Shown in pieces: positions 1-8,693 of a stretch of DNA of 64,000 nucleotides. A model generated the notes under the pieces. That model was not told the DNA's origin. It made no database searches and saw only the letters and a program-made list of their open reading frames with translations. Numbering within the stretch: the stretch's first letter is position 1; each line of letters begins with the position of its first letter. Origin of the DNA: Pseudomonadota bacterium. GTDB taxonomy: Bacteria; Pseudomonadota; Alphaproteobacteria; UBA1280; RI-95. The stretch is taken from positions 244,194 to 308,193 of the forward strand of contig WGLU01000003.1 of the NCBI GenBank assembly GCA_016125375.1. The letters run 5' to 3'. The position numbers and the translations under genes are program-made.

Positions 1-16
1 ACGACGGGAGAGAATA

Positions 17-394
17 ATGACCGGATGCCGCATTACCTATACCGATGTGAAGGAACGCCTGCCTGAGTTTCCGGAGGCTTTGGCCGCCCTGCCGCAACAG
101 CCGGACGGCACCCGCAAGGCCTTTGGGTTCAGTGATCCGGAAGACGGGCAGTGCCATGCTGTCATGGGAACCTTCGATGCGGACGGCAACGTGATTTATC
201 TGGCAGCTATCAGTATCCCCGAAGAAACCCGGCAGGATGTTGCCGATAAAATGACCGGCGCGGGTATGACCCGTATGGAGATGCTCCCGGCGATTGACAT
301 GATCGCCCGCGAGCGCGAAGCCCGTAAAGAGGGCTGCTGTATCGAGGATACCATTCCCGAAGTTGATCCGACGCAGGACGCGCCTGTCCGCTAG
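17..394 (+). CDS. Hypothetical protein, 125 aa
   Basis: Small soluble acidic protein that I do not recognise. The start at 17 is supported by a GGGAGAG Shine-Dalgarno at 6-12. There is no signal peptide or membrane span. A Cys pair (GCCIED) lies near residue 106. The 3' end overlaps the convergent ruvX-like gene by four bases (shared CTAG). Real coding is likely because of the good ribosome site and the tight packing, but the function is unknown. Confidence 0.7.
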   Translation: MTGCRITYTDVKERLPEFPEALAALPQQPDGTRKAFGFSDPEDGQCHAVMGTFDADGNVIYLAAISIPEETRQDVADKMTGAGMTRMEMLPAIDMIAREREARKEGCCIEDTIPEVDPTQDAPVR

Positions 395-858
395 CCCCGC
401 AGGGCATCCAGCACACTTTGCAGAATCAGGGCAGCCGCAACGCTGTCCAGATGTTCCTTGATGTCTTTCTTGCTGGCGCGGGTCTGGCGTCCCGTGCGCT
501 GCTCGAAAAGGCTGCGCTCGGCAGCAGCGGTAGACAAACGCTCATCCCACAACAGAACCGGCAGGCCCAGCTCATCTTCCACCAGCTTGGCAAAGTTCAG
601 ACTGCGGTCGGCGCTGGCGCCTTGCGAGCCGTCCATCATCAATGGCAGGCCGACAACGATACATGTGATGTTCTCGGTGGTAATCAGCGTGCCAAGGGCC
701 TGCTTGTCCTGACCCCATTTGGTCCGGCGGATAGTGGTGCGCGGACTGGCAATGGTCCGTAGGGCATCACATACGGCGATGCCGAGCGTTTTTTCGCCAA
801 CGTCGAGGCAGAGGATTTTTCCGGTTTGGGGCAGGTCTTGCGCCTTGCGTGTGGGCAT
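391..858 (-). CDS. ruvX: YqgF/RuvX-family Holliday junction resolvase-like protein
   Basis: RNase H-fold protein of the YqgF family, known for roles in 16S rRNA 5'-end processing and proposed junction resolution. Visible motifs: CLDVGEKTLGIAVCD near residue 18 (first catalytic Asp), VVGLPLMMDGS near residue 68, LLWDERLSTAAAE near residue 100 (Asp-Glu), and HLDSVAAALILQ near residue 136 (last catalytic Asp). At 155 aa it is full length for the family. It is divergent from gatC across a 64-base gap that must hold both promoters. Confidence 0.92.
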   Translation of the reverse strand: MPTRKAQDLPQTGKILCLDVGEKTLGIAVCDALRTIASPRTTIRRTKWGQDKQALGTLITTENITCIVVGLPLMMDGSQGASADRSLNFAKLVEDELGLPVLLWDERLSTAAAERSLFEQRTGRQTRASKKDIKEHLDSVAAALILQSVLDALRG

Positions 859-922
859 GAATGGTGCTATTTCTGTAAGCCGTTTTTAACGTATCGCGCA
901 AATCTAGCAAAGAGACGCCATT

Positions 923-1216
923 ATGTCGACAATTGATATTGATCTGGTAGCCCGTCTGGCTGACCTGTCCCGCCTTGAGTTCAGCGAAGCGGAAAAGAAA
1001 ACCCTGCAGGGTGAGATTGGCCGTATTCTGGACTTTATTTCCGTGCTGGAAGAAGTAAATACCGACGGGGTGTCGCCGATGTCGAGCACCATGTCTGCCG
1101 AAACCACCCGTGCCCGCGAGGACGTGGTGACCGAAGAAGATAAACGCGACGCCTACCTGAAAATTGCCCCCGCTTCCGAGATGGGCTTTTACGTTGTGCC
1201 CCGCGTGGTCGAGTAA
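923..1216 (+). CDS. gatC: Aspartyl/glutamyl-tRNA amidotransferase subunit C
   Basis: Small GatCAB subunit that stabilises GatA and bridges it to GatB. At 97 aa it has the typical length. The N-terminus (DIDLVARLADLSRLEFSE) and the helix containing LEEVNTDGVSPM match the family, as does the C-terminal REDVVTEEDKRDAYLKIAP region. First gene of gatCAB; only a few bases separate it from gatA, so the two are cotranscribed. SD-like AAAGAGA lies upstream of the ATG. Confidence 0.95.
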   Translation: MSTIDIDLVARLADLSRLEFSEAEKKTLQGEIGRILDFISVLEEVNTDGVSPMSSTMSAETTRAREDVVTEEDKRDAYLKIAPASEMGFYVVPRVVE

Positions 1217-1228
1217 GGAGTGGAACCG

Positions 1229-2686
1229 ATGGATCTGATTAAACTGGGGCTGAAAGAGGCCGCCGACCTGCTGAAGAAACGCGAAATCTCTTCAGTCGAA
1301 CTGACCAAAGCCTGTATGGACCGCATCAACAGCCGCAACGAGCGGCTGAATGCGTTTGTAACCATTACCGAAGACAAGGCGCTGGAAATGGCACAACGCT
1401 CCGACAAACGCCTCAAGGAAGGCAATGCCCGCCTGATCGAGGGTGTGCCGCTGGGCATGAAAGACCTGTTCTGCACCGAAGGCGTGCTGACCACGGCCTG
1501 CTCGCACATTCTGGACGGCTTTGTGCCCCCTTACGAGTCCACCGTTTCTGCAAACCTGTGGAAAGCGGGTGGCGTGCTGGTTGGTAAAACCAACATGGAC
1601 GAGTTCGCCATGGGTTCCTCCAACGAGACCTCCTACTACGGCCCCGTCCGCAACCCGTGGGACGAATCCCGCACCTGCGGCGGCTCTTCCGGCGGTTCGG
1701 CCGCTGCCGTTGCCGACTATATGTGCATGGGCGCGACCGGTTCCGATACCGGCGGCTCCATCCGCCAGCCGTCGGCCTTTGCCGGCATCGTGGGGATGAA
1801 ACCAACCTACGGACGCTGCTCCCGTTACGGGATGGTGGCCTTTGCCTCCAGTCTGGACCAAGCAGGCGCCATGTGCCGCAACGTGGAAGACACAGCCCTG
1901 ATGCTGCGCGCCATGTCCGGCTTTGACCCGATGGATTCCACCAGCGTGGATATGCCGATCGAGAACTACGACCAGAACCTCGACAAGCTGACCCTGAAAG
2001 GTCTGCGCATCGGTCTGCCGAAGGAATACTTCATCAAGGAACTGGACCCCGAGGTAAAAGCGATTGTGGACGCTGCTGTCGCCCGCTTTACCAAAGAGGG
2101 TGCCGAGGTGGTGGAGGTATCCCTGCCGCATACCAAATACGCCGTGCCTGTGTACTACATCATTGCGCCTGCCGAGGCGACCTCCAACCTGGCCCGTTAC
2201 GACGGTATGCGTTTCGGTCTGCGCATCGAGGGTGAAAACCTTGCCGACACCTACCGCAAGAGCCGCTCCAAAGGCTTTGGCTGGGAAGTCAAACGCCGGA
2301 TTATGATTGGGAACTACACCCTGTCGTCCGGTTACTACGACGCCTACTACACCAAGGCACAGCGTGTGCGCGCCCTGATTGCGAAGGACTTTGCCGACGC
2401 CTTTACCCAGTGCGACGTTATCTTTACCCCCACCACGCCGACGCCGGCCTTTAAGCTGGGTGAAAAGATCAGCGACCCGATTCAGATGTTCCTGAACGAC
2501 GTGTTTACCACGGGCGCCTCGCTGGCTGGTCTGCCCGGTATTTCCGTGCCGGCCGGTATGGTTGGCGGTATGCCTGTCGGCATCCAGATTCTGGGCAAGC
2601 CTTTTGCCGAACAGCATCTGCTGCAGGTTGCATGGGCACACGAGAAAATGACCGCGTTTGCCGCGCTGGATGTTAAGGCTGCTTAA
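1229..2686 (+). CDS. gatA: Aspartyl/glutamyl-tRNA amidotransferase subunit A
   Basis: Amidase-signature subunit that releases ammonia from glutamine for transamidation of mischarged Glu-tRNA(Gln) or Asp-tRNA(Asn). The Ser-cisSer-Lys triad is visible: Lys in [10 protein letters not shown], Ser in [15 protein letters not shown] and the nucleophile in [16 protein letters not shown]. The start is placed at ATG 1229, because the AAGGAG at 1215-1220 sits 8 bases upstream of it and would overlap a GTG start at 1220. 485 aa, a normal length. gatB follows after 13 bases. Confidence 0.95.
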   Translation: MDLIKLGLKEAADLLKKREISSVELTKACMDRINSRNERLNAFVTITEDKALEMAQRSDKRLKEGNARLIEGVPLGMKDLFCTEGVLTTACSHILDGFVPPYESTVSANLWKAGGVLVGKTNMDEFAMGSSNETSYYGPVRNPWDESRTCGGSSGGSAAAVADYMCMGATGSDTGGSIRQPSAFAGIVGMKPTYGRCSRYGMVAFASSLDQAGAMCRNVEDTALMLRAMSGFDPMDSTSVDMPIENYDQNLDKLTLKGLRIGLPKEYFIKELDPEVKAIVDAAVARFTKEGAEVVEVSLPHTKYAVPVYYIIAPAEATSNLARYDGMRFGLRIEGENLADTYRKSRSKGFGWEVKRRIMIGNYTLSSGYYDAYYTKAQRVRALIAKDFADAFTQCDVIFTPTTPTPAFKLGEKISDPIQMFLNDVFTTGASLAGLPGISVPAGMVGGMPVGIQILGKPFAEQHLLQVAWAHEKMTAFAALDVKAA

Positions 2687-2699
2687 GGGAGAAAAAACA

Positions 2700-4145
2700 A
2701 TGTTGCGTCAAGATTACGAACTGGTTGTCGGTCTGGAAGTTCACGCCCAAGTGAGCACCCAGTCCAAGCTGTTCTCCGGCAGCAGCACGGCTTTTGGTGC
2801 CGAGCCCAATACGCAGACCTGCCCTATTGATTTGGGTATGCCGGGCGTTTTGCCTGTGCTGAACGATAAAGTGGTCGAAGCTGCTGTACGTACAGGTTTG
2901 GCCCTGAACGCGCACATCAACAAAACCAGCGTGTTCGCCCGTAAGAACTACTTCTATCCGGACCTGCCGAAAGGCTACCAGATCTCCCAGTACGACCTGC
3001 CGATTGTGGAGCATGGCCGTATGACCGTTGATCTGGAAGACGGCTCCAGCAAGGAAATCGGCATTACCCGCATCCACATTGAAGAGGATGCCGGTAAATC
3101 CGTGCACGACATCGGCGACGAAAAAGTGTCGCACGTCGACCTCAACCGCGCCGGTGTGCCGCTGATGGAAATCGTCTCCGAGCCGGATATCCGCACGGCG
3201 GAAGAGGCGGGCGCCTACGTTAAAAAGCTCCGCGCCATCCTGCGCTTCCTCGAAGTGTGCGACGGTAACATGGAGCAGGGTTCCATGCGTTGCGACGCCA
3301 ACGTCTCTGTTCGTAAACGCGGCGAGACCAAGTTCGGCACCCGTACCGAGATTAAAAACCTCAACTCCATCCGCAACATTGTCCGCGCGATCGAGTACGA
3401 AGCCGAACGTCAGGTAGAAGCCATCGAGAACGGTGAAAAGATTTATCAGGAAACCCGCCTGTGGGACGCCGGTAAAAACATCACCCGCAGCATGCGTGGC
3501 AAGGAAAATGCGCATGACTACCGCTACTTCCCGGATCCTGACCTGCTGCCCCTGCGCCTGAAAGAGGATGATATCGAGGCATGGAAGAAAACCCTGCCCG
3601 AGTTGCCGGACCAGCTGAAGGACCGCTTTATGCGTGACTACAGCCTGAACAATTACGATGCCGCTGTCCTGAGTGGCTCGCGCGAGTCCGCCCGCTTCTT
3701 TGAAGCGGCGCTCGAAGGTGGTCGTGACCCTAAACTGGTTGCCAACTGGATTATGGTGGAGCTGTTCGGTGCGCTGAACAAGTCCGGTAAGGACATCACT
3801 GAATCTCCGGTTTCTCCGGCACAGCTGGGCCAACTGGTCGGTCTGATTGAAAAGAACACCATCAGCGGTAAAATCGCTAAAACCGTGTTCGAGGAGATGT
3901 TGCAAAGCTCTGCCGACCCGGAGGAAATCGTCAAAGCCAAAGGGCTGGTGCAGATTACCGACACCGGTGCCATTGAAAAGGCGATTGACGACATCATGGC
4001 CGCCAACGCCGATCAGGTTGCCGACTTCCGCAGTGGTAACGAGCGCGTATACGGCTGGTTTGTCGGTCAGGTCATGAAGGCGACGCAGGGTAAAGCCAAC
4101 CCCGCCATGCTGAACGACTTGCTGCGCAAAAAGCTGCAAGGCTGA
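2700..4145 (+). CDS. gatB: Aspartyl/glutamyl-tRNA amidotransferase subunit B
   Basis: Kinase/GatB subunit that phosphorylates the misacylated tRNA-bound acid and binds tRNA. It opens with [13 protein letters not shown] and has the conserved [17 protein letters not shown], the metal/ATP segment around [14 protein letters not shown], and the C-terminal tail domain ([12 protein letters not shown] ... [15 protein letters not shown]). The start is ATG 2700, preceded by GGGAGA. 481 aa. Last gene of gatCAB, followed by a strong terminator. The organism therefore probably lacks AsnRS, GlnRS or both; those genes are not in this window. Confidence 0.95.
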   Translation: MLRQDYELVVGLEVHAQVSTQSKLFSGSSTAFGAEPNTQTCPIDLGMPGVLPVLNDKVVEAAVRTGLALNAHINKTSVFARKNYFYPDLPKGYQISQYDLPIVEHGRMTVDLEDGSSKEIGITRIHIEEDAGKSVHDIGDEKVSHVDLNRAGVPLMEIVSEPDIRTAEEAGAYVKKLRAILRFLEVCDGNMEQGSMRCDANVSVRKRGETKFGTRTEIKNLNSIRNIVRAIEYEAERQVEAIENGEKIYQETRLWDAGKNITRSMRGKENAHDYRYFPDPDLLPLRLKEDDIEAWKKTLPELPDQLKDRFMRDYSLNNYDAAVLSGSRESARFFEAALEGGRDPKLVANWIMVELFGALNKSGKDITESPVSPAQLGQLVGLIEKNTISGKIAKTVFEEMLQSSADPEEIVKAKGLVQITDTGAIEKAIDDIMAANADQVADFRSGNERVYGWFVGQVMKATQGKANPAMLNDLLRKKLQG

Positions 4146-4153
4146 GTCCGAGA

Positions 4154-4184
4154 ACGCCCCCGCAGAAGCGGGGGCGTCTTTTTT
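4154..4184 (+). terminator. Rho-independent terminator after gatB
   Basis: Ten-base-pair stem (ACGCCCCCGC / GCGGGGGCGT) with loop AGAA followed by CTTTTTT. It ends the gatCAB transcript just before the next promoter. Confidence 0.93.
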
Positions 4185-4188
4185 AGCG

Positions 4189-4218
4189 TTGACACCCCTT
4201 GAAAGGGTGTTGTATACA
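4189..4218 (+). promoter_or_regulatory. Strong sigma70-type promoter for ncRNA candidate
   Basis: Consensus TTGACA at 4189-4194, an 18-base spacer, then TATACA at 4213-4218. The -10 lies inside the palindrome TGTATACA (4211-4218) that recurs elsewhere in the window. It sits immediately after the gatB terminator, and no good ORF starts downstream. Confidence 0.75.
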
Positions 4219-4224
4219 GACTAT

Positions 4225-4520
4225 CTGTTCGCTTGAACTTATATCTCACTTTTTCTCGTTTCCCCGTCCAACCCCCTCTATGCGCGTTAAGCGCACTGTG
4301 TTTGCGGTGATGGTTGTTATGCGTATGCGCCCATGCCTGGTGGCTGTTGCTTCCCTCCCCGTTGCCACTGTTCGCATGGTTGATAGCATCCCCGAATGCC
4401 CAGTTAGGCGCATCAGGTCCCGAAAGGGAATGACACCATCACCGCCATGTCTTACAAAAAGAAAAACGACCCTCGCTTCCCTCAGCGAAACTTAGCCCGC
4501 CGCAAGGCGGGCTTTTTCTT
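4225..4520 (+). ncRNA. Structured non-coding RNA candidate, ~295 nt
   Basis: Bounded by the promoter at 4189-4218 and a terminator at 4494-4520, with no convincing ORF. A perfect 10-bp long-range stem pairs 4304-4313 with 4436-4445. It encloses a hairpin 4331-4336/4374-4379, extended by 4339-4344/4364-4369, a small hairpin 4386-4399, and a TCCC-GAAA-GGGA hairpin at 4418-4429. The 5' leader holds a pyrimidine tract (4245-4269). I could not match it to SRP RNA, 6S, tmRNA or RNase P. It could instead be a long 5' UTR with attenuation for the methyltransferases. The exact ends are guesses. Confidence 0.5.
4494..4520 (+). terminator. Terminator of ncRNA candidate
   Basis: AGCCCGCC / GGCGGGCT stem with a GCAA loop followed by TTTTCTTTT. 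Confidence 0.9.
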
Positions 4521-4582
4521 TTGGTCTTGGCACAGGCTTTGCTAGCATAAATCCACTTGCCATAAAAAAGAGGATATCCCGC

Positions 4583-5899
4583 GTGGAAGGTAACTATCTC
4601 AAACAGGTCCGTGACCAGTACGAAGACTATCCCTATCCCTATCGTGATCCCCAGGATGAGAAAAAGCGCCTCGTCAATACAGCGCTGGACGGACTGGCAT
4701 ACCTGAATCACCATGTTTATGGTGGCAAGAAGGATTTTAAAAATAACTTCAATGTGTTAATCGCTGGTGGCGGCACAGGTGACAGCCTGGTTTATCTGGC
4801 CGAGCAACTCCGTGAAATACCAAATGCCACCGTCACCTATCTGGACCTCTCCACCGCCTCTATGGCTATCGCGCAGGAACGCGCCAAGGTGCGTGGTCTG
4901 ACCAACATCGACTGGCATCATATGTCTTTGCTGGATGTGGCAAAAATCGGCAAAAAATTCGACTATATCAACTGCAGCGGTGTACTCCACCATTTGGAAT
5001 CTCCCGATGCCGGCCTTAAAGCGCTTGCAGGTGTCCTAAAACCCGACGGTGCCATCGGTATTATGGTTTACGCGCAGTATGGCCGGACAGCCATCTACCA
5101 GATGCAGGACCTCATGCGTTTGATTAACGAGCCGGATACACCAGCTGCTGAGAAAGTTGCCCGCACGAAAAGTGTCATGTCGCAGTTGCCACCTGATAAT
5201 TTGTTCCGCCAGCAGTCCAATATCTGGCAAGCTGAGATCCAGCGAAACGGGGATATTGGTATTTATGACCTGTTGCTGCATTCTACTGACCGTGCCTATA
5301 CAGTCCCGGAATTGTATGAGTGGACCGCAAAGGTCGGCCTCAAGGTTGGTCGTTTCAGTGGCCTGTTGGGGTATGGTCTTGTTTATCGTCCTGAGTTTGT
5401 CTTTGGTCGTGACCCTGAAGTGATGGCACTGATTAATGAAAAGGACCTCTCTATCCAGCAAGCCATCGCAGAATTGGCGCACAGCAATATCGCGCGTCAT
5501 ATCTTCTACGCGTGCAGAGATGAAGTAGCTAGACCATCAGTCGATGAGACAGATATGGTCCCATTCTTCCATATGCAATTTCTGCATGGCCCAGAGTTGG
5601 CTAAGCAAGTGATGCCAGATCAACCGCTGGCGCTGCAAACTCCCGCATCGGGTCTGCGTATCACGCTGCCGTACTCGCCGTATTTGAAGGATGTTCTTCA
5701 TCACTTGGATGGTCAGAATACATTCGGTGAGATTTTAGCAGCTGTTTCAAAGGCGCATCCTGCTTCAGCTAAAGAAGATATACGTTCTGTCTTGGCACAT
5801 CTGTATGACCGTCTTGAAGATGGCGACATGATGCTCTGCCGTCATAAGTCTGTTCCGGCATTTGAGGCCGAACGCAACTTGCAACTCCGTGTGGCATAG
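4583..5899 (+). CDS. Class I SAM-dependent methyltransferase, tandem copy 1
   Basis: 438 aa. The N-terminal signature DQYEDYPYPYRDP is followed by a Rossmann methyltransferase domain: motif I VLIAGGGTGDSLVYLAEQL near residue 58, acidic TYLDLSTASM near 83, and a NCSGVLHHLESPDAG segment near 133. The C-terminal ~130 residues form a separate, possibly winged-helix-like, region (LHHLDGQNTFGEILAAV). GTG start at 4583 with AAGAGGA 8 bases upstream. The substrate is unknown; the family is often annotated only as methyltransferase. It is followed after 16 bases by a close paralogue. Confidence 0.85.
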   Translation: MEGNYLKQVRDQYEDYPYPYRDPQDEKKRLVNTALDGLAYLNHHVYGGKKDFKNNFNVLIAGGGTGDSLVYLAEQLREIPNATVTYLDLSTASMAIAQERAKVRGLTNIDWHHMSLLDVAKIGKKFDYINCSGVLHHLESPDAGLKALAGVLKPDGAIGIMVYAQYGRTAIYQMQDLMRLINEPDTPAAEKVARTKSVMSQLPPDNLFRQQSNIWQAEIQRNGDIGIYDLLLHSTDRAYTVPELYEWTAKVGLKVGRFSGLLGYGLVYRPEFVFGRDPEVMALINEKDLSIQQAIAELAHSNIARHIFYACRDEVARPSVDETDMVPFFHMQFLHGPELAKQVMPDQPLALQTPASGLRITLPYSPYLKDVLHHLDGQNTFGEILAAVSKAHPASAKEDIRSVLAHLYDRLEDGDMMLCRHKSVPAFEAERNLQLRVA

Positions 5900-5915
5900 A
5901 GGAAAGGGCTGCGTC

Positions 5916-7244
5916 ATGAAAGGTAACTACCTTAAAGAAGTACGTGACCAGTATGAGGATTATCCGTACCCGTATCGGGATCCCAAAGATGAGAAAAAAC
6001 GCCTCCTTATAACCGTAACCGACAGCTTGCCGATGATTAATCACTATGTTTACGGCGGCAAGCAGACATTCCGGAATTTTGAGGTGCTAGTCGCGGGAGG
6101 CGGTACCGGTGATTCCACTATTTATCTGGCCGAGCAATTAAGAGGGATTCCTGATGCTAAAGTAACGTATGTAGATCTATCTTCTGCCTCCATGGAGATA
6201 GCACGTGCACGTGCCAAAGATCGCAAGTTGTTTAATATTGAATGGCATCAGATGTCATTATTGGATGTAGGACAACTGGAGAAAAAATTCGACTTTATTA
6301 ATTGCACGGGTGTGCTCCACCATCTGGCTTCTCCTGAGGCGGGCTTGAGGGCGCTGGAAAGTGTTATGAAACCAGATGGTGCCATGGCCCTGATGGTATA
6401 TGGGCATTACGGAAGGGCTGCTATTTATCAGATGCAGGAGCTTCTGAAGAGGATCAATGACCGAGACATGTCGGCAGCCCAGAAAGTGGGGATTGCTAAG
6501 AAGGTATTGCCTTTGTTACCACAGAGCAATTTGTTCCGAATGCAGGCCAGGTGGATGAATGAGTTGGGCCGGAACGGTGACATCGGTCTGTATGATTTAC
6601 TCCTGCACTCTACTGACCGCGCCTATACGGTGCCTCAGCTATATGATTGGCTTGCAACCGCCAGTTTGACAATTACACGGTTCTGTTGCGATATCGGCCA
6701 ACATTTGCGTTACATGCCAGAGTCCGTTTTTGGCAGAGATGCAAGTTTGCTGGCGCATATTAAATCATTGCCGCTGCCTCGTCAGCAGGCTATTGCCGAG
6801 GTTGCACACTCGAATATGATCAAACACGCTTTCTTTGCAACACGCGGGAAGAAAGAGGCTGCTACTCCTAAAGACGAGGATATGGTGCCATGCTTCTTTA
6901 TGAACGTGGTAGATGGTGCGACCATATCAAAGCGGCTTAATGCAAGCGCGGGAGAGGGTATTCAGGTAGATATAGGCAGGGAAGTAAAAGTCAGTATAAA
7001 AGCGGAACGGTTTACAGCGGATATCTTCCGTCAAATTGATGGCCAGAGGACGATTGGCAAGATTTTCGATGAGGTGCAGGCAAAGCACAAAGAAGCTAAA
7101 AGAGAGGAAATTCGTATGGCGTTTGATCGCATATACACGCAGTTTGAACTTGTCGATGCGCTGGTCCTCCGTCACAAGTCTGTACCCGAGTTCCCGTCGC
7201 TGACAGCCATGCAACAGCGTGTTGCCAAGAAGAAAGGCCGCTAA
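5916..7244 (+). CDS. Class I SAM-dependent methyltransferase, tandem copy 2
   Basis: 442 aa paralogue of the preceding gene with the same N-terminal DQYEDYPYPYRDP, motif I VLVAGGGTGDSTIYLAEQL, and NCTGVLHHLASPEAG. Start ATG 5916 follows GGAAAGGG and aligns with the start of copy 1; a longer reading frame upstream overlaps the end of copy 1 and is rejected. The C-terminal region keeps an IDGQRTIGKIFDEV segment like that of copy 1. Clearly a tandem duplication. Substrate unknown. Confidence 0.85.
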   Translation: MKGNYLKEVRDQYEDYPYPYRDPKDEKKRLLITVTDSLPMINHYVYGGKQTFRNFEVLVAGGGTGDSTIYLAEQLRGIPDAKVTYVDLSSASMEIARARAKDRKLFNIEWHQMSLLDVGQLEKKFDFINCTGVLHHLASPEAGLRALESVMKPDGAMALMVYGHYGRAAIYQMQELLKRINDRDMSAAQKVGIAKKVLPLLPQSNLFRMQARWMNELGRNGDIGLYDLLLHSTDRAYTVPQLYDWLATASLTITRFCCDIGQHLRYMPESVFGRDASLLAHIKSLPLPRQQAIAEVAHSNMIKHAFFATRGKKEAATPKDEDMVPCFFMNVVDGATISKRLNASAGEGIQVDIGREVKVSIKAERFTADIFRQIDGQRTIGKIFDEVQAKHKEAKREEIRMAFDRIYTQFELVDALVLRHKSVPEFPSLTAMQQRVAKKKGR

Positions 7245-7249
7245 TGCAA

Positions 7250-7271
7250 ACAGCCCCCGTGAGGGGGCTGT
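7250..7271. terminator. Bidirectional hairpin between convergent genes
   Basis: ACAGCCCCC / GGGGGCTGT stem with a GTGA loop between the convergent methyltransferase and GNAT genes. The U-tracts on both sides are short. Confidence 0.65.
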
Positions 7272-7276
7272 GTCGT

Positions 7277-7729
7277 TTAGAGAATGGTTTTGTACACGTT
7301 CACCATGCGGACCTTGGCTTTTTCCGCATGGCTGAGGCGCAGGCCGACCGCTTTATAGAACGCATTTGCGGCGATGCCCTGAGGCGTTTTGACCAGCAAC
7401 GTGTGCTGGGTGCGTCGCTTGGCATCCGCCTTGAGATGGGCAATCAACTGCCTGCCGTGACCTTGGCCGTGGCAGGCACTGTCGATGCAGATCTCATGCA
7501 GGGTGGTTTGACCATCCAGACGGTGTAATGCCCGCATGAAGCCGATGACGGTGCCGCCGGCCTTGAGGACGCAGAGAACGTAGCGAGTATCCTTTGTGCC
7601 ACGTTTGACGTAGTCGTCGAAAACACTGCGCATCAGAAAGCCGAAGCCTTCGCGGTTGGCCTTCTGGTTGACGATGCGCTTGCAGTCGGCATAGTCGCCG
7701 CTGCGCGCGGGCGAAATGGTAACGGACAT
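7277..7729 (-). CDS. GNAT-family N-acetyltransferase
   Basis: 150 aa, one GNAT domain: the N-terminal beta strand ITISPARSGDYADCKRI-like start, a beta4 strand around LHEICIDSACHGQGHGRQLI (acetyl-CoA pyrophosphate loop QGHGRQ) and C-terminal AANAFYKAVGLRLSHAEK. The acceptor cannot be told from sequence. Convergent with the methyltransferase pair; an intergenic region separates it from the AsmA-like gene. Confidence 0.85.
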   Translation of the reverse strand: MSVTISPARSGDYADCKRIVNQKANREGFGFLMRSVFDDYVKRGTKDTRYVLCVLKAGGTVIGFMRALHRLDGQTTLHEICIDSACHGQGHGRQLIAHLKADAKRRTQHTLLVKTPQGIAANAFYKAVGLRLSHAEKAKVRMVNVYKTIL

Positions 7730-7810
7730 GGGGAAGCTCCATGCATGGGAAAAGGAACGGGTGAATAACCGTACCTCCCTATCTGGGGCGCAGGCGGGTG
7801 AGTTTCAAGA

Positions 7811-7838
7811 AAAGAAAAAGGCGGCCGTAGCCGCCTTT
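7811..7838 (-). terminator. Terminator of the AsmA-like gene
   Basis: GGCGGC / GCCGCC stem flanked by AAA/TTT with a CGTA loop. The A-rich left flank is a U-tract when read on the minus strand. Confidence 0.85.
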
Positions 7839-7852
7839 AACGGAAGAAGTAT

Positions 7853-8623
7853 TTATTCGTCGGTGCCGAACATGCTCTTGATGCTGCTGCCGATGCCTTT
7901 CAGCCCGGTGGTGATGTCATCTTTAATGCCCATCACTTTTTCTTTCATCTTAGCAACGTCCTGCGTAGACAGTGCGGCAACGCTGCCCATGATCGGCGTC
8001 ATGACTTGCTGAACAGCTTCTGCCAGTGTGGCACCGTCTTTTTGCGCGCCAATGTCTTTCAGGATGATCTCGGGCACATCAAAAGATGCTTTGCCGCCTT
8101 TGCCTGCCAGGCTGGCACCCATGGCAACCTTGGTGTTTTTGATTTCTACACGGTCAATCTGAACCTTTTTGCCGTGCGCAGGCGCTTTGGCGGGGGCTGC
8201 TTCTGCTGTTTTTTGTGCAGGGGCGGCATTTTGGCTGCCAGTGAACTTGGCAATATTGCCCATGATTGTGTCGATGTTGGTGCCCTTCTCGCTCATTTCG
8301 TAGGAGATGGCGGGGCTATCGATATTGACCTTTTCAACACGGATGCGGTCGCTCAGGACGGAAGCGGGGACGAGTTTGACTTCAATCTTGCCCAATTTGA
8401 CAGCATCACCCTCGCTGAAACCAGCAGGGTTTGCAACGCTCAGGCCTTCAACAACCGCATGGCCCTTGAGCAGAGAAATGTGCACGGATGCGACGTTGAC
8501 CTGTGTGCCGGTCAGTTTGCTGCCAAAGGTTTCGGTACCGGATTTGACGATAGTGTCCAGAAACATCCATACACCGCCAGCACTGAGCAGAACAGCTACA
8601 ACCAGAAAACCAAGAATACGCAC
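7853..8623 (-). CDS. Membrane-anchored AsmA-like protein
   Basis: 256 aa with one N-terminal membrane span (RILGFLVVAVLLSAGGVWMF) and a beta-rich exported region whose repeated strands resemble the AsmA/YhdP type (KIEVKLVPASVLSDRIRVEKVNI). An Ala-rich linker near residue 140 separates two halves. Starting at GTG 8623 puts AAGGAG 9 bases upstream; a longer TTG start would place that ribosome site inside the gene. Possible role in envelope lipid homeostasis by family analogy only. Confidence 0.65.
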   Translation of the reverse strand: MRILGFLVVAVLLSAGGVWMFLDTIVKSGTETFGSKLTGTQVNVASVHISLLKGHAVVEGLSVANPAGFSEGDAVKLGKIEVKLVPASVLSDRIRVEKVNIDSPAISYEMSEKGTNIDTIMGNIAKFTGSQNAAPAQKTAEAAPAKAPAHGKKVQIDRVEIKNTKVAMGASLAGKGGKASFDVPEIILKDIGAQKDGATLAEAVQQVMTPIMGSVAALSTQDVAKMKEKVMGIKDDITTGLKGIGSSIKSMFGTDE

Positions 8624-8693
8624 GCCGGGAATCTCCTTAATCAATTGAAAAATAACTTCATAAGGCTAGCAGAGCAGGGCAGGCGACGCAAGG

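Noticed and set aside
1292..4139. Very long antisense frames opposite gatA and gatB
   Set aside because: Shadow frames of GC-rich coding genes; no start signals and the plus-strand genes are certain. The same applies to antisense frames at 31678-33678, 34104-35879 and 46502-47593.
4361..4372. GCCACTG resembling a B12-riboswitch box
   Set aside because: None of the other conserved cobalamin riboswitch elements is present, and no B12 gene is downstream.
4405..4445. SRP RNA-like tip (TCAGGTCCCGAAAGGGA)
   Set aside because: The 3' side reads ATGA rather than AGCA and the tip is not at the end of one long hairpin, so it does not fit 4.5S RNA.
4199..4495. 98-codon frame in the ncRNA region
   Set aside because: No ribosome site, it starts inside the promoter, has no protein-like composition, and ends at the terminator stem.
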